From positions 62,001-126,000 of the forward strand of contig NZ_NFIU01000004.1 of NCBI RefSeq assembly GCF_002159535.1: a DNA stretch of 64,000 bases. Reading direction: 5' to 3'. The stretch's first letter is position 1; each line of letters opens with the position of its first letter. Of this stretch, positions 8,816-18,349 are shown in pieces. Source of the DNA: Olsenella sp. An290. GTDB taxonomy: Bacteria > Actinomycetota > Coriobacteriia > Coriobacteriales > Atopobiaceae. A model generated the notes under the pieces. That model saw only the letters and a list, made by a program, of their open reading frames with translations, had not been told where the DNA came from and searched no databases. Made by a program: the position numbers and the translations under genes.

Positions 8816-9852
8816 AAAAGTTCTACGCCGTTATTGGCAATCCTCCGTACCAAGGAGAGAACGACAGCAACGGACGAAAGCCTCCGATTTACAACGACTT
8901 TATGGATGCAGCGTATCAGGTCGGTGAGATTGTTGAGCTCATTACGCCTGCCCGATTTCTGTTTAATGCTGGCCAGACTTCAACTCAGTGGAACGAAAAG
9001 ATGCTCGGCGACAAACATCTTAAAGTTCTAGCGTACGAGCCTGATGCTTCAAAAATGTTTACAGGAACGGATATCAAGGGTGGAATAGCAATCACCCTTC
9101 ACGATCAAGGTAGGGATTTCGGCCCTATCAAAGTGTTTACTATCTTTCCAGAACTGAACTCAATAATTAAAAGAGTAAATAAAACTGAGGGTAATGCTCC
9201 GAGATTGGATAGCTTGTTCGCTTCTCAGCGCTGCTATAAGTTCTCTGACGTTTTTTATGAAGAGCATGCTGACGACCCCGTTGTCAAGAAGGCACTGGAG
9301 AAGAGCCCGCGGATTAAAATAGTTTCTAGCCTAATGCAGAGGCTGCCCGACGTCTTTATTGACAAGAAAATTCCGGCTGATGATGAGGTTGTTTTTTTGG
9401 GCCGAATTGAAAACAGGCGTCAGACGAGATGTATAGCTCGTCGGTATCTGCAGCCTAATGAGTATCTTGATGCCTTCAAGCTCCTGATTCCTGAGGCGAA
9501 TAACTCCGGTGTCTACGGAGAGGCCTTGGCTGACCCCCTTGTGAGCAAGCCCGGCGAGGGGACTTCGGATACGTTCTTGAATGTTGGCCCGTTTAAAACA
9601 TCTCAAGAGGCAGAGTGTCTGCGGAAGTACTACAAGACGAAGTTCTTCAGGGCCTTGCTCGGAGCAAAGAAGGTGACACAACATAGTCCGTCTCAGGTTT
9701 GGAGGACGATTCCACTCCAAGACTTCACTTCGGCGTCTGACATCGATTGGTCCAAACCTATTCCAGAGATCGATCGGCAGCTCTATCGCAAGTATGGTCT
9801 CGATGACGATGAGATTGAGTTCATCGAGTCCCACGTGAAGGAGATGAGCTAG
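8812..9852 (+). CDS. DNA adenine methyltransferase, catalytic half (NPPY)
   Basis: Encodes 346 residues beginning KKFYAVIGNPPYQ, the catalytic motif IV of N6-adenine methyltransferases, at residues 10-13. LITPARFLFNAG and the KGGIAITLHD region fit Eco57I-like enzymes. The remainder probably contributes target recognition. A protein starting almost at motif IV cannot bind SAM by itself, so it should need the product of the gene overlapping its start. Two bases separate it from the helicase gene downstream. Homologues with both halves in one chain are common; the split is the odd feature. Confidence 0.75.
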   Translation: MKKFYAVIGNPPYQGENDSNGRKPPIYNDFMDAAYQVGEIVELITPARFLFNAGQTSTQWNEKMLGDKHLKVLAYEPDASKMFTGTDIKGGIAITLHDQGRDFGPIKVFTIFPELNSIIKRVNKTEGNAPRLDSLFASQRCYKFSDVFYEEHADDPVVKKALEKSPRIKIVSSLMQRLPDVFIDKKIPADDEVVFLGRIENRRQTRCIARRYLQPNEYLDAFKLLIPEANNSGVYGEALADPLVSKPGEGTSDTFLNVGPFKTSQEAECLRKYYKTKFFRALLGAKKVTQHSPSQVWRTIPLQDFTSASDIDWSKPIPEIDRQLYRKYGLDDDEIEFIESHVKEMS

Positions 9853-9854
9853 CG

Positions 9855-12800
9855 ATGGGCATGACCGATATCTCTGGAAAGATCAAGACATCCCGTCCGG
9901 CAATTCCCCAGATCTACGCCTATTCGACACCCGAGATTGTCCGCCACAATGGATGGCTCAAGATTGGCTATACAGAGCAATCCGTTGACGTCCGCATTGA
10001 CCAGCAGACCTATACCGCAGACGTCATCAAGAAGCTCGAGTGGCACGGTAATGCCACTTGGGAGGATGGATCGGGTACTTTTAGAGACGAGCCGTTCCAG
10101 GCGTACCTAGAAAAGCTCGGCTACGAGCGCATGCCAAAGAAGGAATGGTTCCGAATCGGTGTCGCAGAATCAAAACAGCACTTCTATGAGTTTCGAGAGA
10201 ATCACGGCGTGCTGGGAACGCCTTCTGCGATTCCGTATACTCTGCGAACCGAACAAGCGCGGGCGGTAGAGAAGACGGTTGATTACGCGCACTGCCACGA
10301 GAGGGGCGAGTTCCTCTGGAACGCCAAACCGCGCTTCGGTAAAACACTTGCCTCCTATGACCTTGTCAAGACGCTTGGTGCTGAGAAAGTGCTCATCGTC
10401 ACGAACCGTCCTGCCATCGCCAACTCCTGGTATGACGACTACGTCAAGTTCGTCGGTACCGATAATGGCTACAGTTTCGTGAGCAGCGTCGACGCGCTCG
10501 CGGGAAAGCCTTTCTGCCTTTCGCGTGAGGATTACACCCACGCTGTCATGAAGGATTTGACGCCCAAGCGCTTTATCGAGTTTGTGAGCTTGCAGGACCT
10601 TAAGGGCTCTGTCTATCTGGGAGGTTCCTACGACAAGCTCAAGGAGGCTGTCGACCTCGAATGGGACATCCTTATCATCGACGAGGCGCACGAAGGCGTA
10701 GATACATTCAAGACTGACGTTGCGTTTGACCATATAAGACGCAAGTTCACGTTGCACCTTTCGGGTACGCCGTTCAAGGCCATAGCAAATGAGAAGTTTC
10801 CTGAGGAGGCCATTTTCAACTGGACCTATGCCGACGAGCAAAGGGCAAAGCGTGACTGGGATGACCCTGAGCTGCCCAACCCATATGCGGACCTGCCGCA
10901 GCTCAATATGTTTACCTATCAGATGTCAGACATCATTGAGGATGAGGTTGCGCGAGGCGTAGACATTGATGGTGAAACAATCGAGTATGCGTTTGACTTG
11001 AATGAGTTCTTTGCGACGGACTCGCGTGGGTTCTTTGTCCATAACGACGATGTTGACCGCTTTCTTGACGCGCTAACCTCGCAGAAGAAGTTCCCGTTCT
11101 CCACACCTGAGCTTCGCAACGAGCTACGACACACGTTTTGGATGCTCAACCGCGTTGACTCGGCTCGGGCGCTCGCCAAGAAACTGCAGAAGCACCCTGT
11201 CTTCAAGGATTACGAGATTGTGCTTGCCGCAGGTGACGGAAAGATTGACGATGCCAGCGAGACTCAGAAGTCGTTCAATCGCGTGCGCAGCGCCATCGCC
11301 GAGCATGACAGAACCATCACGCTCTCGGTGGGTCAGCTCACGACGGGTGTCACCATCCCTGAGTGGACTGCTGTGCTCATTCTCTCCAACATGAAGAGTC
11401 CGTCACTCTACATGCAAGCGGCGTTTCGCGCACAGAACCCGTGCCTGTTCTGTCATGATGGCAAGTACCTGCGCAAGGAGAACGCCTACGTCTTCGATTT
11501 TGATCCAGCACGGACGCTCACTATCTTCGAGGAGTTCGCGAACGATCTCTACATCGACACGGCGGCGGGTGGCGGCACGCTTGATGACCGCAAACAGCGC
11601 ATTCGCACGCTGCTCAACTTCTTCCCAGTTATCGGTGAGGACGAAAACGGCGAGATGATTGAGCTCGACGCGGAGCGGGTGCTTTCCATTCCACGCAGAA
11701 TTCGTTCGCGTGAGGTCGTGCGGCGCGGCTTCATGAGCGACTTCCTGTTCCAGAACATCTCGAACGTGTTCCGCGCGCCTGCGGAGGTCATCCAGCTTAT
11801 CCAGAAGTTTGATCCGTACAAGGCTCCGAATGAGGACCTGGGGATTACCAAGGACACTGCTGAGGAGCTGTCGCTTGACTACGACGGTGAGGTCAAGGTT
11901 TCCGACGAGCAGGTCATTGGTACTGCCAAGGAGCTGTTCGGTGATAAACGCTACAGCATCAAGGAAAGCCTGTATGACGCTATCGACGAAATTAGGCTGA
12001 CTCCAGCGGAGCCCTCTGAGGATGACGAGCTCATAGAGCGGCTGACCAAGGCGTTTGCGAATGACATGACGGAGCCGCTTGTCGAAGCCGCGAAACAAAG
12101 TTATGGAGATGACCTTAAGGCTGCTCAACAGAAAAAGATTGAGCGCCGCATCAAGGCAGACGTGGACATCGCAATCAATCGTGAGCTTGGAGACTTCAAG
12201 ATTCAGCGTAATCTCATCGAACAGGAGCGTAAGGCGGGACTTGATGCTGCGGACACGGGTGAGGAAGCCGATGCCGTCAATCGTGCGTGCGATGAGCGTT
12301 TGAGCCAGGCGCGCAATCAGCTGGTAGAAAGCCTGAAAGGGTCGAGCGACAGGCTCGTGCAGAGCGCTGGTGAGACCATAGTGCGCGAGACCGAGACCGC
12401 CAAAAGGGAAGCAAAAAAGCAGGGGCTTGAAAACGGTATCCGTGACCACTTGCGTGGCTTCTCACGCACTATTCCGTCGTTCCTCATGGCCTACGGCGAC
12501 GACGATACGACGCTCGCTAACTTCGACCAGATTATTCCGTCTGATGTGTTTCTCGAGGTTACGAGTATCACGGTTGAGCAGTTCCGCTTCCTGCGCGATG
12601 GTGGGGACTTTACTAACGAGGAGACGGGTGCGGTCGATCACTTTGACGGGAATCTCTTTGATCCCGTCGTATTCGATGACTCTGTGCGCGAGTTCATCCG
12701 TCTACGAGGCGAGCTGGCGAACTACTTTGACGAATCGCTCAAGGAAGACATTTTTGACTACGTCCCGCCGCAGAAGACGAACCAGATTTTCACTCCGCGC

Positions 12801-13220
12801 CGTGTCGTCGTGCAGATGCTCGACCTTTTTGAGCAGGAAAACCCAGGGTGCTTTGACGACTCCAAGCGCACCTTTGCCGATCTCTACATGAAGTCGGGGC
12901 TCTACATCACCGAGGTTATCAAACGCTTGTATAACAGCGAGAAGATGCGCGAGCTATTCCCCGATGATCGCAAGCGCCTCGATCACATTCTTGAGCACCA
13001 GGTCTTTGGTATCGCTCCGACGAAGATCATCTACGAGATTGCGACGCACTTCATCCTTGGCTTCCATGACGAAGTCGGTCAGGGTTGCGACACGAACTTC
13101 GTCATGGCCGACTCTGCGGAGCTTGCCAAGGAAGGCAAGCTTGTCGAGTTCGTTGAGGAAATGTTCGGGGGCAAGCTCAGCGATTCTTTGACTGATATTG
13201 GCGTAACCTTTAACGAGTGA
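9855..13220 (+). CDS. Restriction-type SF2 helicase with GIY-YIG-like N-terminus
   Basis: Encodes 1121 residues. The N-terminus (about 18-100) has IPQIYAYSTPEI and LKIGYTEQ, resembling a GIY-YIG (T5orf172-like) domain. A superfamily 2 helicase follows: AKPRFGKT as Walker A (157-164), IIDEAH (274-279), LSGTPF (302-307) and QAAFRAQNP as motif VI. A long charged, partly coiled region leads to a C-terminal part with QIFTPRRVVVQML (~977) and FADLYMKSGLYI (~1008), which looks like the motif X/I half of a methyltransferase but ends before any NPPY. I infer the ATP-driven restriction subunit of the operon, perhaps sharing the NPPY subunit at 8812. Confidence 0.75.
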   Translation: MGMTDISGKIKTSRPAIPQIYAYSTPEIVRHNGWLKIGYTEQSVDVRIDQQTYTADVIKKLEWHGNATWEDGSGTFRDEPFQAYLEKLGYERMPKKEWFRIGVAESKQHFYEFRENHGVLGTPSAIPYTLRTEQARAVEKTVDYAHCHERGEFLWNAKPRFGKTLASYDLVKTLGAEKVLIVTNRPAIANSWYDDYVKFVGTDNGYSFVSSVDALAGKPFCLSREDYTHAVMKDLTPKRFIEFVSLQDLKGSVYLGGSYDKLKEAVDLEWDILIIDEAHEGVDTFKTDVAFDHIRRKFTLHLSGTPFKAIANEKFPEEAIFNWTYADEQRAKRDWDDPELPNPYADLPQLNMFTYQMSDIIEDEVARGVDIDGETIEYAFDLNEFFATDSRGFFVHNDDVDRFLDALTSQKKFPFSTPELRNELRHTFWMLNRVDSARALAKKLQKHPVFKDYEIVLAAGDGKIDDASETQKSFNRVRSAIAEHDRTITLSVGQLTTGVTIPEWTAVLILSNMKSPSLYMQAAFRAQNPCLFCHDGKYLRKENAYVFDFDPARTLTIFEEFANDLYIDTAAGGGTLDDRKQRIRTLLNFFPVIGEDENGEMIELDAERVLSIPRRIRSREVVRRGFMSDFLFQNISNVFRAPAEVIQLIQKFDPYKAPNEDLGITKDTAEELSLDYDGEVKVSDEQVIGTAKELFGDKRYSIKESLYDAIDEIRLTPAEPSEDDELIERLTKAFANDMTEPLVEAAKQSYGDDLKAAQQKKIERRIKADVDIAINRELGDFKIQRNLIEQERKAGLDAADTGEEADAVNRACDERLSQARNQLVESLKGSSDRLVQSAGETIVRETETAKREAKKQGLENGIRDHLRGFSRTIPSFLMAYGDDDTTLANFDQIIPSDVFLEVTSITVEQFRFLRDGGDFTNEETGAVDHFDGNLFDPVVFDDSVREFIRLRGELANYFDESLKEDIFDYVPPQKTNQIFTPRRVVVQMLDLFEQENPGCFDDSKRTFADLYMKSGLYITEVIKRLYNSEKMRELFPDDRKRLDHILEHQVFGIAPTKIIYEIATHFILGFHDEVGQGCDTNFVMADSAELAKEGKLVEFVEEMFGGKLSDSLTDIGVTFNE

Positions 13221-13266
13221 TTTTGACAGCACTTTACGTGCGCGTACGCTCTAGGCGAGAGGGACA

Positions 13267-14451
13267 ATGATGCCTGTAAGCTATAGAAATGCACTCGTAT
13301 CGGCCAAACGTGCCCTATCGGTATACTCCGAAGAAAACCTAGAATACGAGTTCATCTACGTGAGCTGTCCTGATACTGAGCTGCGGGCCCTGTTGGCGAC
13401 CATTCATCATGAACTTATTAAGCTGTTTGAACTAATGAACGGCCGGCTTCCTACGGGTGATTATCCAGCGCACTACTGGGCAAATGAAAGTCGTGAATTG
13501 CTCGGAATTATAGATATTGTAAATACCCTGGAGGCGGGACTACGGGATTCACCAAATGCATTCCGTGTCTGCGACTATTACCGGGACCGAATTAATGAGC
13601 TGCGCCCAAATCTACGCTCTAGCGGAGGGAGCGAAATCCCGCCTCACACAGATGCAATCGAGCTATATTTCACGGAACCTATATTCATTTTATCAAATTC
13701 GGTTACTGTCAATACTCCCAGTCGAGATTCGGTTTCATACCAGCTAAAAGTACTGGGGGAAGGTTCGTACGCGAAAACATACAAATACAAAGATAAATTC
13801 TATGGCATGAATATTGTTATAAAACGAGCTAAAGAAGGCCTTTCTGAAAAAGAGCTTGAACGATTTGAGAGGGAGTATAAAACAATAAAAGAGCTTCACT
13901 CCCCTTACGTGGTGGAAGCCTATAGGTATAATCGAGAGGCAAGGGAGTATTTCATGGAGTTCATGGATTGCACCCTTGAAAAGTATATTGCGAAGCTTAA
14001 TAATAAAGATTCAAATAGAGTGAGACTATCTATCTCTCGTCAGATTATTCGTGCGTTTCGCTATGTGCACTCAAAGCAAATTCTGCACAGAGATATCAGC
14101 CCAAGAAATATATTAATTAAAGAATTTGACGATACAGTTGTAGTAAAATTATCTGATTTTGGTTTAGTAAAACTTCAAGAATCTAACTTAACTTCTGATG
14201 GGACTGAGTTTAAAGGTGCCTACAATGATCCTGAGTTGAGAAGAATAGGTTTTGTAAATTACAACATGAAACATGAAATATATGCAATTACGTTAGTGTT
14301 GTACTATGTAATGACCGGACGGAGCCGAATTGATAATATAAAAAATCATAAAATAAAAACCTTCGTTGATGGAGGCACCACATCAGATGTCTCACGCCGC
14401 TACTCGGATGTCGACGAATTGTCCCGAGCATTTGATGCCGCGTTTGCTTAG
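13267..14451 (+). CDS. Hanks-type Ser/Thr protein kinase
   Basis: Encodes 394 residues. An unrecognised N-terminal region of ~155 residues precedes a complete kinase domain: GEGSYAKTYK (164-173), VIKR with the ATP-binding lysine (K186), HRDISPRN with catalytic Asp276 and Asn281, and DFG (297-299). It therefore looks active. GAGAGGG precedes the ATG at 13267, 46 bases after the helicase gene and on the same strand, so it probably belongs to the restriction-like operon. Its base composition is distinctly AT-richer than the helicase gene, suggesting a separate origin. Kinases serve in BREX/Pgl and Stk2 defence; a sensor or effector role here is inferred. Confidence 0.85.
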   Translation: MMPVSYRNALVSAKRALSVYSEENLEYEFIYVSCPDTELRALLATIHHELIKLFELMNGRLPTGDYPAHYWANESRELLGIIDIVNTLEAGLRDSPNAFRVCDYYRDRINELRPNLRSSGGSEIPPHTDAIELYFTEPIFILSNSVTVNTPSRDSVSYQLKVLGEGSYAKTYKYKDKFYGMNIVIKRAKEGLSEKELERFEREYKTIKELHSPYVVEAYRYNREAREYFMEFMDCTLEKYIAKLNNKDSNRVRLSISRQIIRAFRYVHSKQILHRDISPRNILIKEFDDTVVVKLSDFGLVKLQESNLTSDGTEFKGAYNDPELRRIGFVNYNMKHEIYAITLVLYYVMTGRSRIDNIKNHKIKTFVDGGTTSDVSRRYSDVDELSRAFDAAFA

Positions 14452-14549
14452 GCTCAGCTATCGCTGAAATTTCAGGCTCATATCCGAACAATGGTATGGA
14501 CGAACAAATGCGTTTTGGAGGTGACTTTTTCGCTTCGTAGGCGAGGCGG

Positions 14550-16454
14550 GGCATCCCTCAGCTTATCTTCGAGTCGATGAACTCTACCGGCAAGGATCTC
14601 TCCACGGCAGACCTCGTGCGCAACTTCGTGCTCATGGGCCTTCCCATGGACGAGCAGGAGGACCTCTATGCCAACTACTGGCGCAAGATCGAGGAGACGC
14701 TCGGAGCGGACAGCTACGACGAGGTTTTCGACGAGTTCCTGCGTAACTGGCTAACGGTCATCAACGCGCCGACCAGCATCGTCGCGCGTGACGTGTACCG
14801 ACTGTTCAAGCGTCATGTCATGGACAACGGCTACGACAAGCCTGGGCAGATGGCGGACCTCCTCAAGGAGATTCGTCGCTACACAGGGCACTACGCGTGC
14901 ATCACGGCTGGTGCCTGTAAGGACAAGGAGTTCCGCGTTCTTCTCACTCGTATTCAGAAGCTTGACGTCTCCGTCGTGAACCCGCTCTGGTGTCCTTCTT
15001 CGTGGACTATGCGGCGATTTCCTCTCGCATGACGACTCCGTCTCTATGCTGAGGACCACGGAGAGCCCCATCTTCCGTCGTTCTGTGTGTGACGTCGCAA
15101 CGAACAGCCTGAACAAGTTCTTCTCGTCCGTAATCGCACGGCTGAACGCGGTGCGGGACGATGGCGGCAACATCCCTGAGGCCTACGAGGCGATTCTCCT
15201 GGGAGAGGAAGGACGGCTCGGCGCATGCCGAGTGACGCGGAGTTCGAGCGGGCACTCAGGACGCGCGACTGCTACGCGTTCAAGCGCGACCTTTACCTGC
15301 TCACCAACCTCGAGAGCAGCTGGAACGCGAAGGACCCGCCAGACTTCTCGGGCAGCACCTTTTCCATCGAGCACATCATGTCGCAGAACGCGCTCGCTAG
15401 TGCGGAGTGGCGCGAGATGCTCGGGGATGATTGCGAGCGCGTCTACGAAGAGCTCATCAACACGCTGGGCAACCTCACGCTCACGGCGTACAACCCCGAG
15501 CTCTCGGATGCGCCCTTCGCGGAGAAGAAGGCGCATCTCAAGGGCGGCTTTGACCAGGACTATTTGGTGATCTCCAAGGAGCTGCATGACTTGGACGTGT
15601 GGAATGAGGACGTTATCCGCGCCCGTGCCAAGCGGTTGGCGGAACGCGCCCTCAAGGTCTGGCCGTTTCCGGAGCTGAGCGCCGATGTTGTGGCGTCGTA
15701 TAAGCCGGTCAAGAAGGCCGCGCCCGCGATGAAGTCCATGACGTTCAGGGCAGTCTGCACCATGGCGGAGATTGCTCCGGGGACTGAGCTGGTTGCCAGC
15801 GAGGGCGACCGTGCCGTTGTTGCCACGGTGACCGACGACTACGGCATTCGCCTCTTCAACGGGGATGTTCTCAACAGCCCCTCACGTGCGGCGACGCGGG
15901 TGAAGGAGCTCGTGACCGGGAAGTATGTTACCGCCAACGGGTGGAGGTACTGGCGTGTGGGGGAGAGCGGTCCGCTGCTCTATGACGTGCGGGCGAAGTG
16001 TCTTGCGGAGGTTACGAACCCTGATCTCAAGTCGCTCTTCTGGGACGGCTTCTACGACTATTGCGCCGAGCGACAGGACTTTGTGTCCGCGTATGCCGAC
16101 CCATCGGGCAGGGCAGAGAACAACGGGTGGTATGCGACGTTCGGGCTGGGCATGAGGGGCGTTCATGCGACGGCGTACTTCGCGCAGCGCGATGGCTGGG
16201 TCGGCGTGAATCTGTGGTTCACGGATGCGTCGCTGTACGAGGGGCTTGTCGCGCGCCGCGAGGAGGTCGACGCGATGCTTGCAGACCTTGGCGGAACAGT
16301 TTCCTGGCACGAGCCGAGCGAGAAGACGCGCGAGCTTCAGGTGCGGCTGGACGCGGACGTTAGCTCCGAGCACTGGGACGAGCTGTATGGCTGGCTTGTG
16401 ACGGGGCTGCTCAGGATGCGTTCGGTGGCCGGGCTGTTGAGCGCATACAATTGA
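14550..16454 (+). pseudogene. GmrSD-like DUF262/DUF1524 endonuclease, truncated and frameshifted
   Basis: Homology begins abruptly at IPQLIFESMNSTGKDLSTADLVRN, the middle of the DUF262 (GmrS) domain; the catalytic N-terminus is absent. The frame is then lost near 14990, again near 15030, and restored near 15215, as shown by protein-like text shifting between three frames. From about 15225 a long intact frame carries SIEHIMSQN (the DUF1524/GmrD HNH motif), a RAMA-like segment and a DUF4268-like C-terminus ending at 16454. An intact copy would be a type IV enzyme cutting modified phage DNA. This one is most likely dead, though the part from 15225 could still be made. Confidence 0.75.
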
Positions 16455-16490
16455 TGAGTGACTACTGGCTCAGAATCCAGGGGGCGTTGC

Positions 16491-16892
16491 ATGGTGACGA
16501 GCGTTGACGTTGCAACGCAGCTTCGAGAGTCCGACTTCGACGAGCCTGCGATTCTCATCAAGATTACGAATGTCGATTCGTCGGTGCTGTCTTCTCGGTT
16601 TGGGCTTTACGAGCGAGTCCGTAGGGAGTGGGCCGTAAGTCTCGACCGCGTGCGCAACATCCGGCTTGCTCTTGGCGTCCACGACGGTAAGGTCGTTGAG
16701 GTCTACCGTGTCGCGGGCTGGTTTCATACTGGCGAGATCATGAGGCCTGACGGCGACTTTCCTCCCGCAGAAGGCCGTGTTGAGTTCGTTGGCAACCTTG
16801 CCAGCGACGAGCTGCGCAAGCGCTACAAGGGTCGTCTCGTGACGGACCTGTTCCACGGGCAGAACCCCATCAGGTACGTTGGCGGGGCGTAG
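16491..16892 (+). CDS. Conserved small protein of unknown function
   Basis: Encodes 133 residues. The ATG at 16491 is preferred because AGGGGG lies six bases before it. The pattern LYERVRREWAVSLDRVRN, then ALGVHDGKVVEVYRVAGWF, recurs as I recall in short uncharacterised proteins and as a domain next to restriction genes, but I cannot name a family with confidence. There is no membrane segment. It follows the broken GmrSD-like gene on the same strand and may be an accessory part of it. Confidence 0.6.
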   Translation: MVTSVDVATQLRESDFDEPAILIKITNVDSSVLSSRFGLYERVRREWAVSLDRVRNIRLALGVHDGKVVEVYRVAGWFHTGEIMRPDGDFPPAEGRVEFVGNLASDELRKRYKGRLVTDLFHGQNPIRYVGGA

Positions 16893-16978
16893 GATAACAA
16901 CCTCGAGGTGCTAGTCTGGGCTTATGGGGAGTAGGGAAGTGTCGAAATCTGGGACGTTTTGTCCGCCCAGCCGAAGGG

Positions 16979-17230
16979 ATGGCTGTAGTGAAGGTTAGGT
17001 CTGTGGAGCCGGACACGGGAAACTCCGTCGAGCATGAGATTGCTAACCCCTATCCCGTTGGTTCAATAAAGTATAAAGAGTTCGAGAAGGACATCAGGTG
17101 GTTGCAGAGACACGAGAAGTTGGTTGACCGTGACGAGTACGGTAACTTCATCGTCTATAAGACGTCTGGTTTCCAGCGTGCCGTCATTGTCCTGCTGATT
17201 CTAATCTTGATCGTACTTCTCGCTAAGTAA
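16979..17230 (+). CDS. Small tail-anchored membrane protein
   Basis: Encodes 83 residues: a soluble charged N-terminal part and a single hydrophobic C-terminal segment, FQRAVIVLLILILIVLLAK, which would place it in the membrane with the N-terminus in the cytoplasm. GAAGGG precedes the ATG. No family is recognised. It lies among small accessory genes. Confidence 0.5.
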   Translation: MAVVKVRSVEPDTGNSVEHEIANPYPVGSIKYKEFEKDIRWLQRHEKLVDRDEYGNFIVYKTSGFQRAVIVLLILILIVLLAK

Positions 17231-17245
17231 CTGACGGGGGTTGCG

Positions 17246-17725
17246 GTGTTTGAGAGTCTGACAAGGTTCATTCCGCTGCTTGATCGTGAAGGGGACTTTG
17301 GCGTACGGGTTGTTGACCATGAGCACGCCGGAACGGTCGACGACCCTATCTGCTTCCCCTTTGTGGAGTACAACCGGACAGTGAGCGCACTTGAGAGTTC
17401 GATCATGTCTTTCGTGGACAATCACCCGGAGCTGTGTCTCACGCGGTATGCAGATATCCTCGAGAGGGCAGGCCTGGAGTGGGGGAGTGAGTCGATGGAG
17501 GGTACCGACGTCTCCGCTCTTGACGGCAAGACGGTCATGGCATTGCTCGTAGGGGCGGTTAGGGCCGAGCGCTTCTGTGACGGCGCCCTTCTGGGCTTCC
17601 TGGAGTCCGGCTGCATCGGGCGCTGGCTTCAGAGGCTGAGGCAGATTGACGAGGGAATGGGTGCGGGGAAGACGCTAAACACGTACTGCTCTGAATGTGA
17701 CCGGGAGGGTCAGCTGGGGGAGTAG
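17246..17725 (+). CDS. DUF6508-like protein with a foreign C-terminal tail
   Basis: Encodes 159 residues from a GTG start after a G-rich ribosome site. The text LTRFIPLLDREGDFG, LCLTRYADILERAGLEWG and VGAVRAERFCDGAL fits the DUF6508 family of small proteins of unknown function. The last ~24 residues (KTLNTYCSECDREGQ) are not part of that family. They match the zinc-finger start of the antitoxin encoded at 21087, so a deletion has joined two genes. The DUF6508 part may still be functional. Confidence 0.6.
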   Translation: MFESLTRFIPLLDREGDFGVRVVDHEHAGTVDDPICFPFVEYNRTVSALESSIMSFVDNHPELCLTRYADILERAGLEWGSESMEGTDVSALDGKTVMALLVGAVRAERFCDGALLGFLESGCIGRWLQRLRQIDEGMGAGKTLNTYCSECDREGQLGE

Positions 17726-17770
17726 ACCTCGTCGACGGTTCGCCGCTTCATCGAGAGCGGGCCGCTCTCT
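17650..17770 (+). pseudogene. Internally deleted remnant of a zinc-finger/HTH antitoxin gene
   Basis: The stretch from about 17660 to 17712 resembles 21090-21140 (the CPECDRE zinc-finger start of the Panacea antitoxin). Right after it, 17730-17762 resembles 21535-21565 of the same gene (VRRFIESRTPLS). About 390 bases present in the intact copy are missing between the two blocks. This is a decayed second copy of that antitoxin gene, now partly read as the tail of the DUF6508-like gene. Confidence 0.6.
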
Positions 17771-17923
17771 TCAACGTCCTGATGGGAAGGTCATAGAGCC
17801 CCGGACGAAAGGCGTGTCAAATTGCGCTGAGAGGCTGCTTCCCCAGCGTAAGCGCGAGCGCTAATTGTTGTCCGGTGCCTGAGCGACACTAAGCCTGAGG
17901 AAGTCTCTCGGGAAGGTGGCGCC

Positions 17924-18346
17924 ATGGCGGAAGCGATTATCAAGAACGACCCTGAGTACCTGGCTTGGGTGCAGGAGCTGAGTGAGCGGTATCGTTGCAG
18001 CCAGATCAAGGCGGCGGTTTCGGTAAACCGTGAGATGCTGCTGTTCTACTGGCGGCTGGGAAAAGACATTGCTGATTTGCACGCTGAGAGTCGGTGGGGC
18101 TCGGGATTCTTCGAGACGCTGAGCAGGGATCTTAGGAAAGAGATTCCCGATGCCAAGGGCTTCTCACCGCGCAATCTTCGGTACATGAAGCGCTTCTACG
18201 AGCTGCAGCATGAGGCGGCGAACAGCCTTTCGACTATACGTTTCCGCCCCAACAATCAACATCTCCCCGCTCATAATGAGATTGGGTACAGGCTTCGCTT
18301 TTCTTGGTCCGGGGTACTGCTGCCGACGTGTTTTGAGGTCGAATAG
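17924..18346 (+). pseudogene. DUF1016 (YhcG-like) protein, N-terminal domain only
   Basis: The 140-residue frame carries the DUF1016 N-terminal domain: YLAWVQELSERYRCSQIKAAVSVNREML, YWRLGKDI, WGSGFFETLSRDLRKEIPDAKGFSPRNLRYMKRFYE in parts. Full-length members have about 340 residues with a C-terminal PD-(D/E)XK nuclease domain, which is absent. After residue ~110 the sequence no longer looks like the family. I read it as a truncated, probably inactive gene, cut off where the oppositely oriented Abi gene begins. Confidence 0.7.
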
Positions 18347-18349
18347 TTT

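Noticed and set aside
7790-13220. Assignment as a classical type I restriction system
   Set aside because: No HsdS-like specificity subunit and no HsdR-type layout; motifs are Eco57I-like methyltransferase halves plus an SF2 helicase.
7131-14451. Assignment as a BREX or DISARM system
   Set aside because: A kinase and methyltransferase are present, but no PglZ phosphatase, BrxC/BrxL ATPase or DISARM phospholipase D gene is seen.
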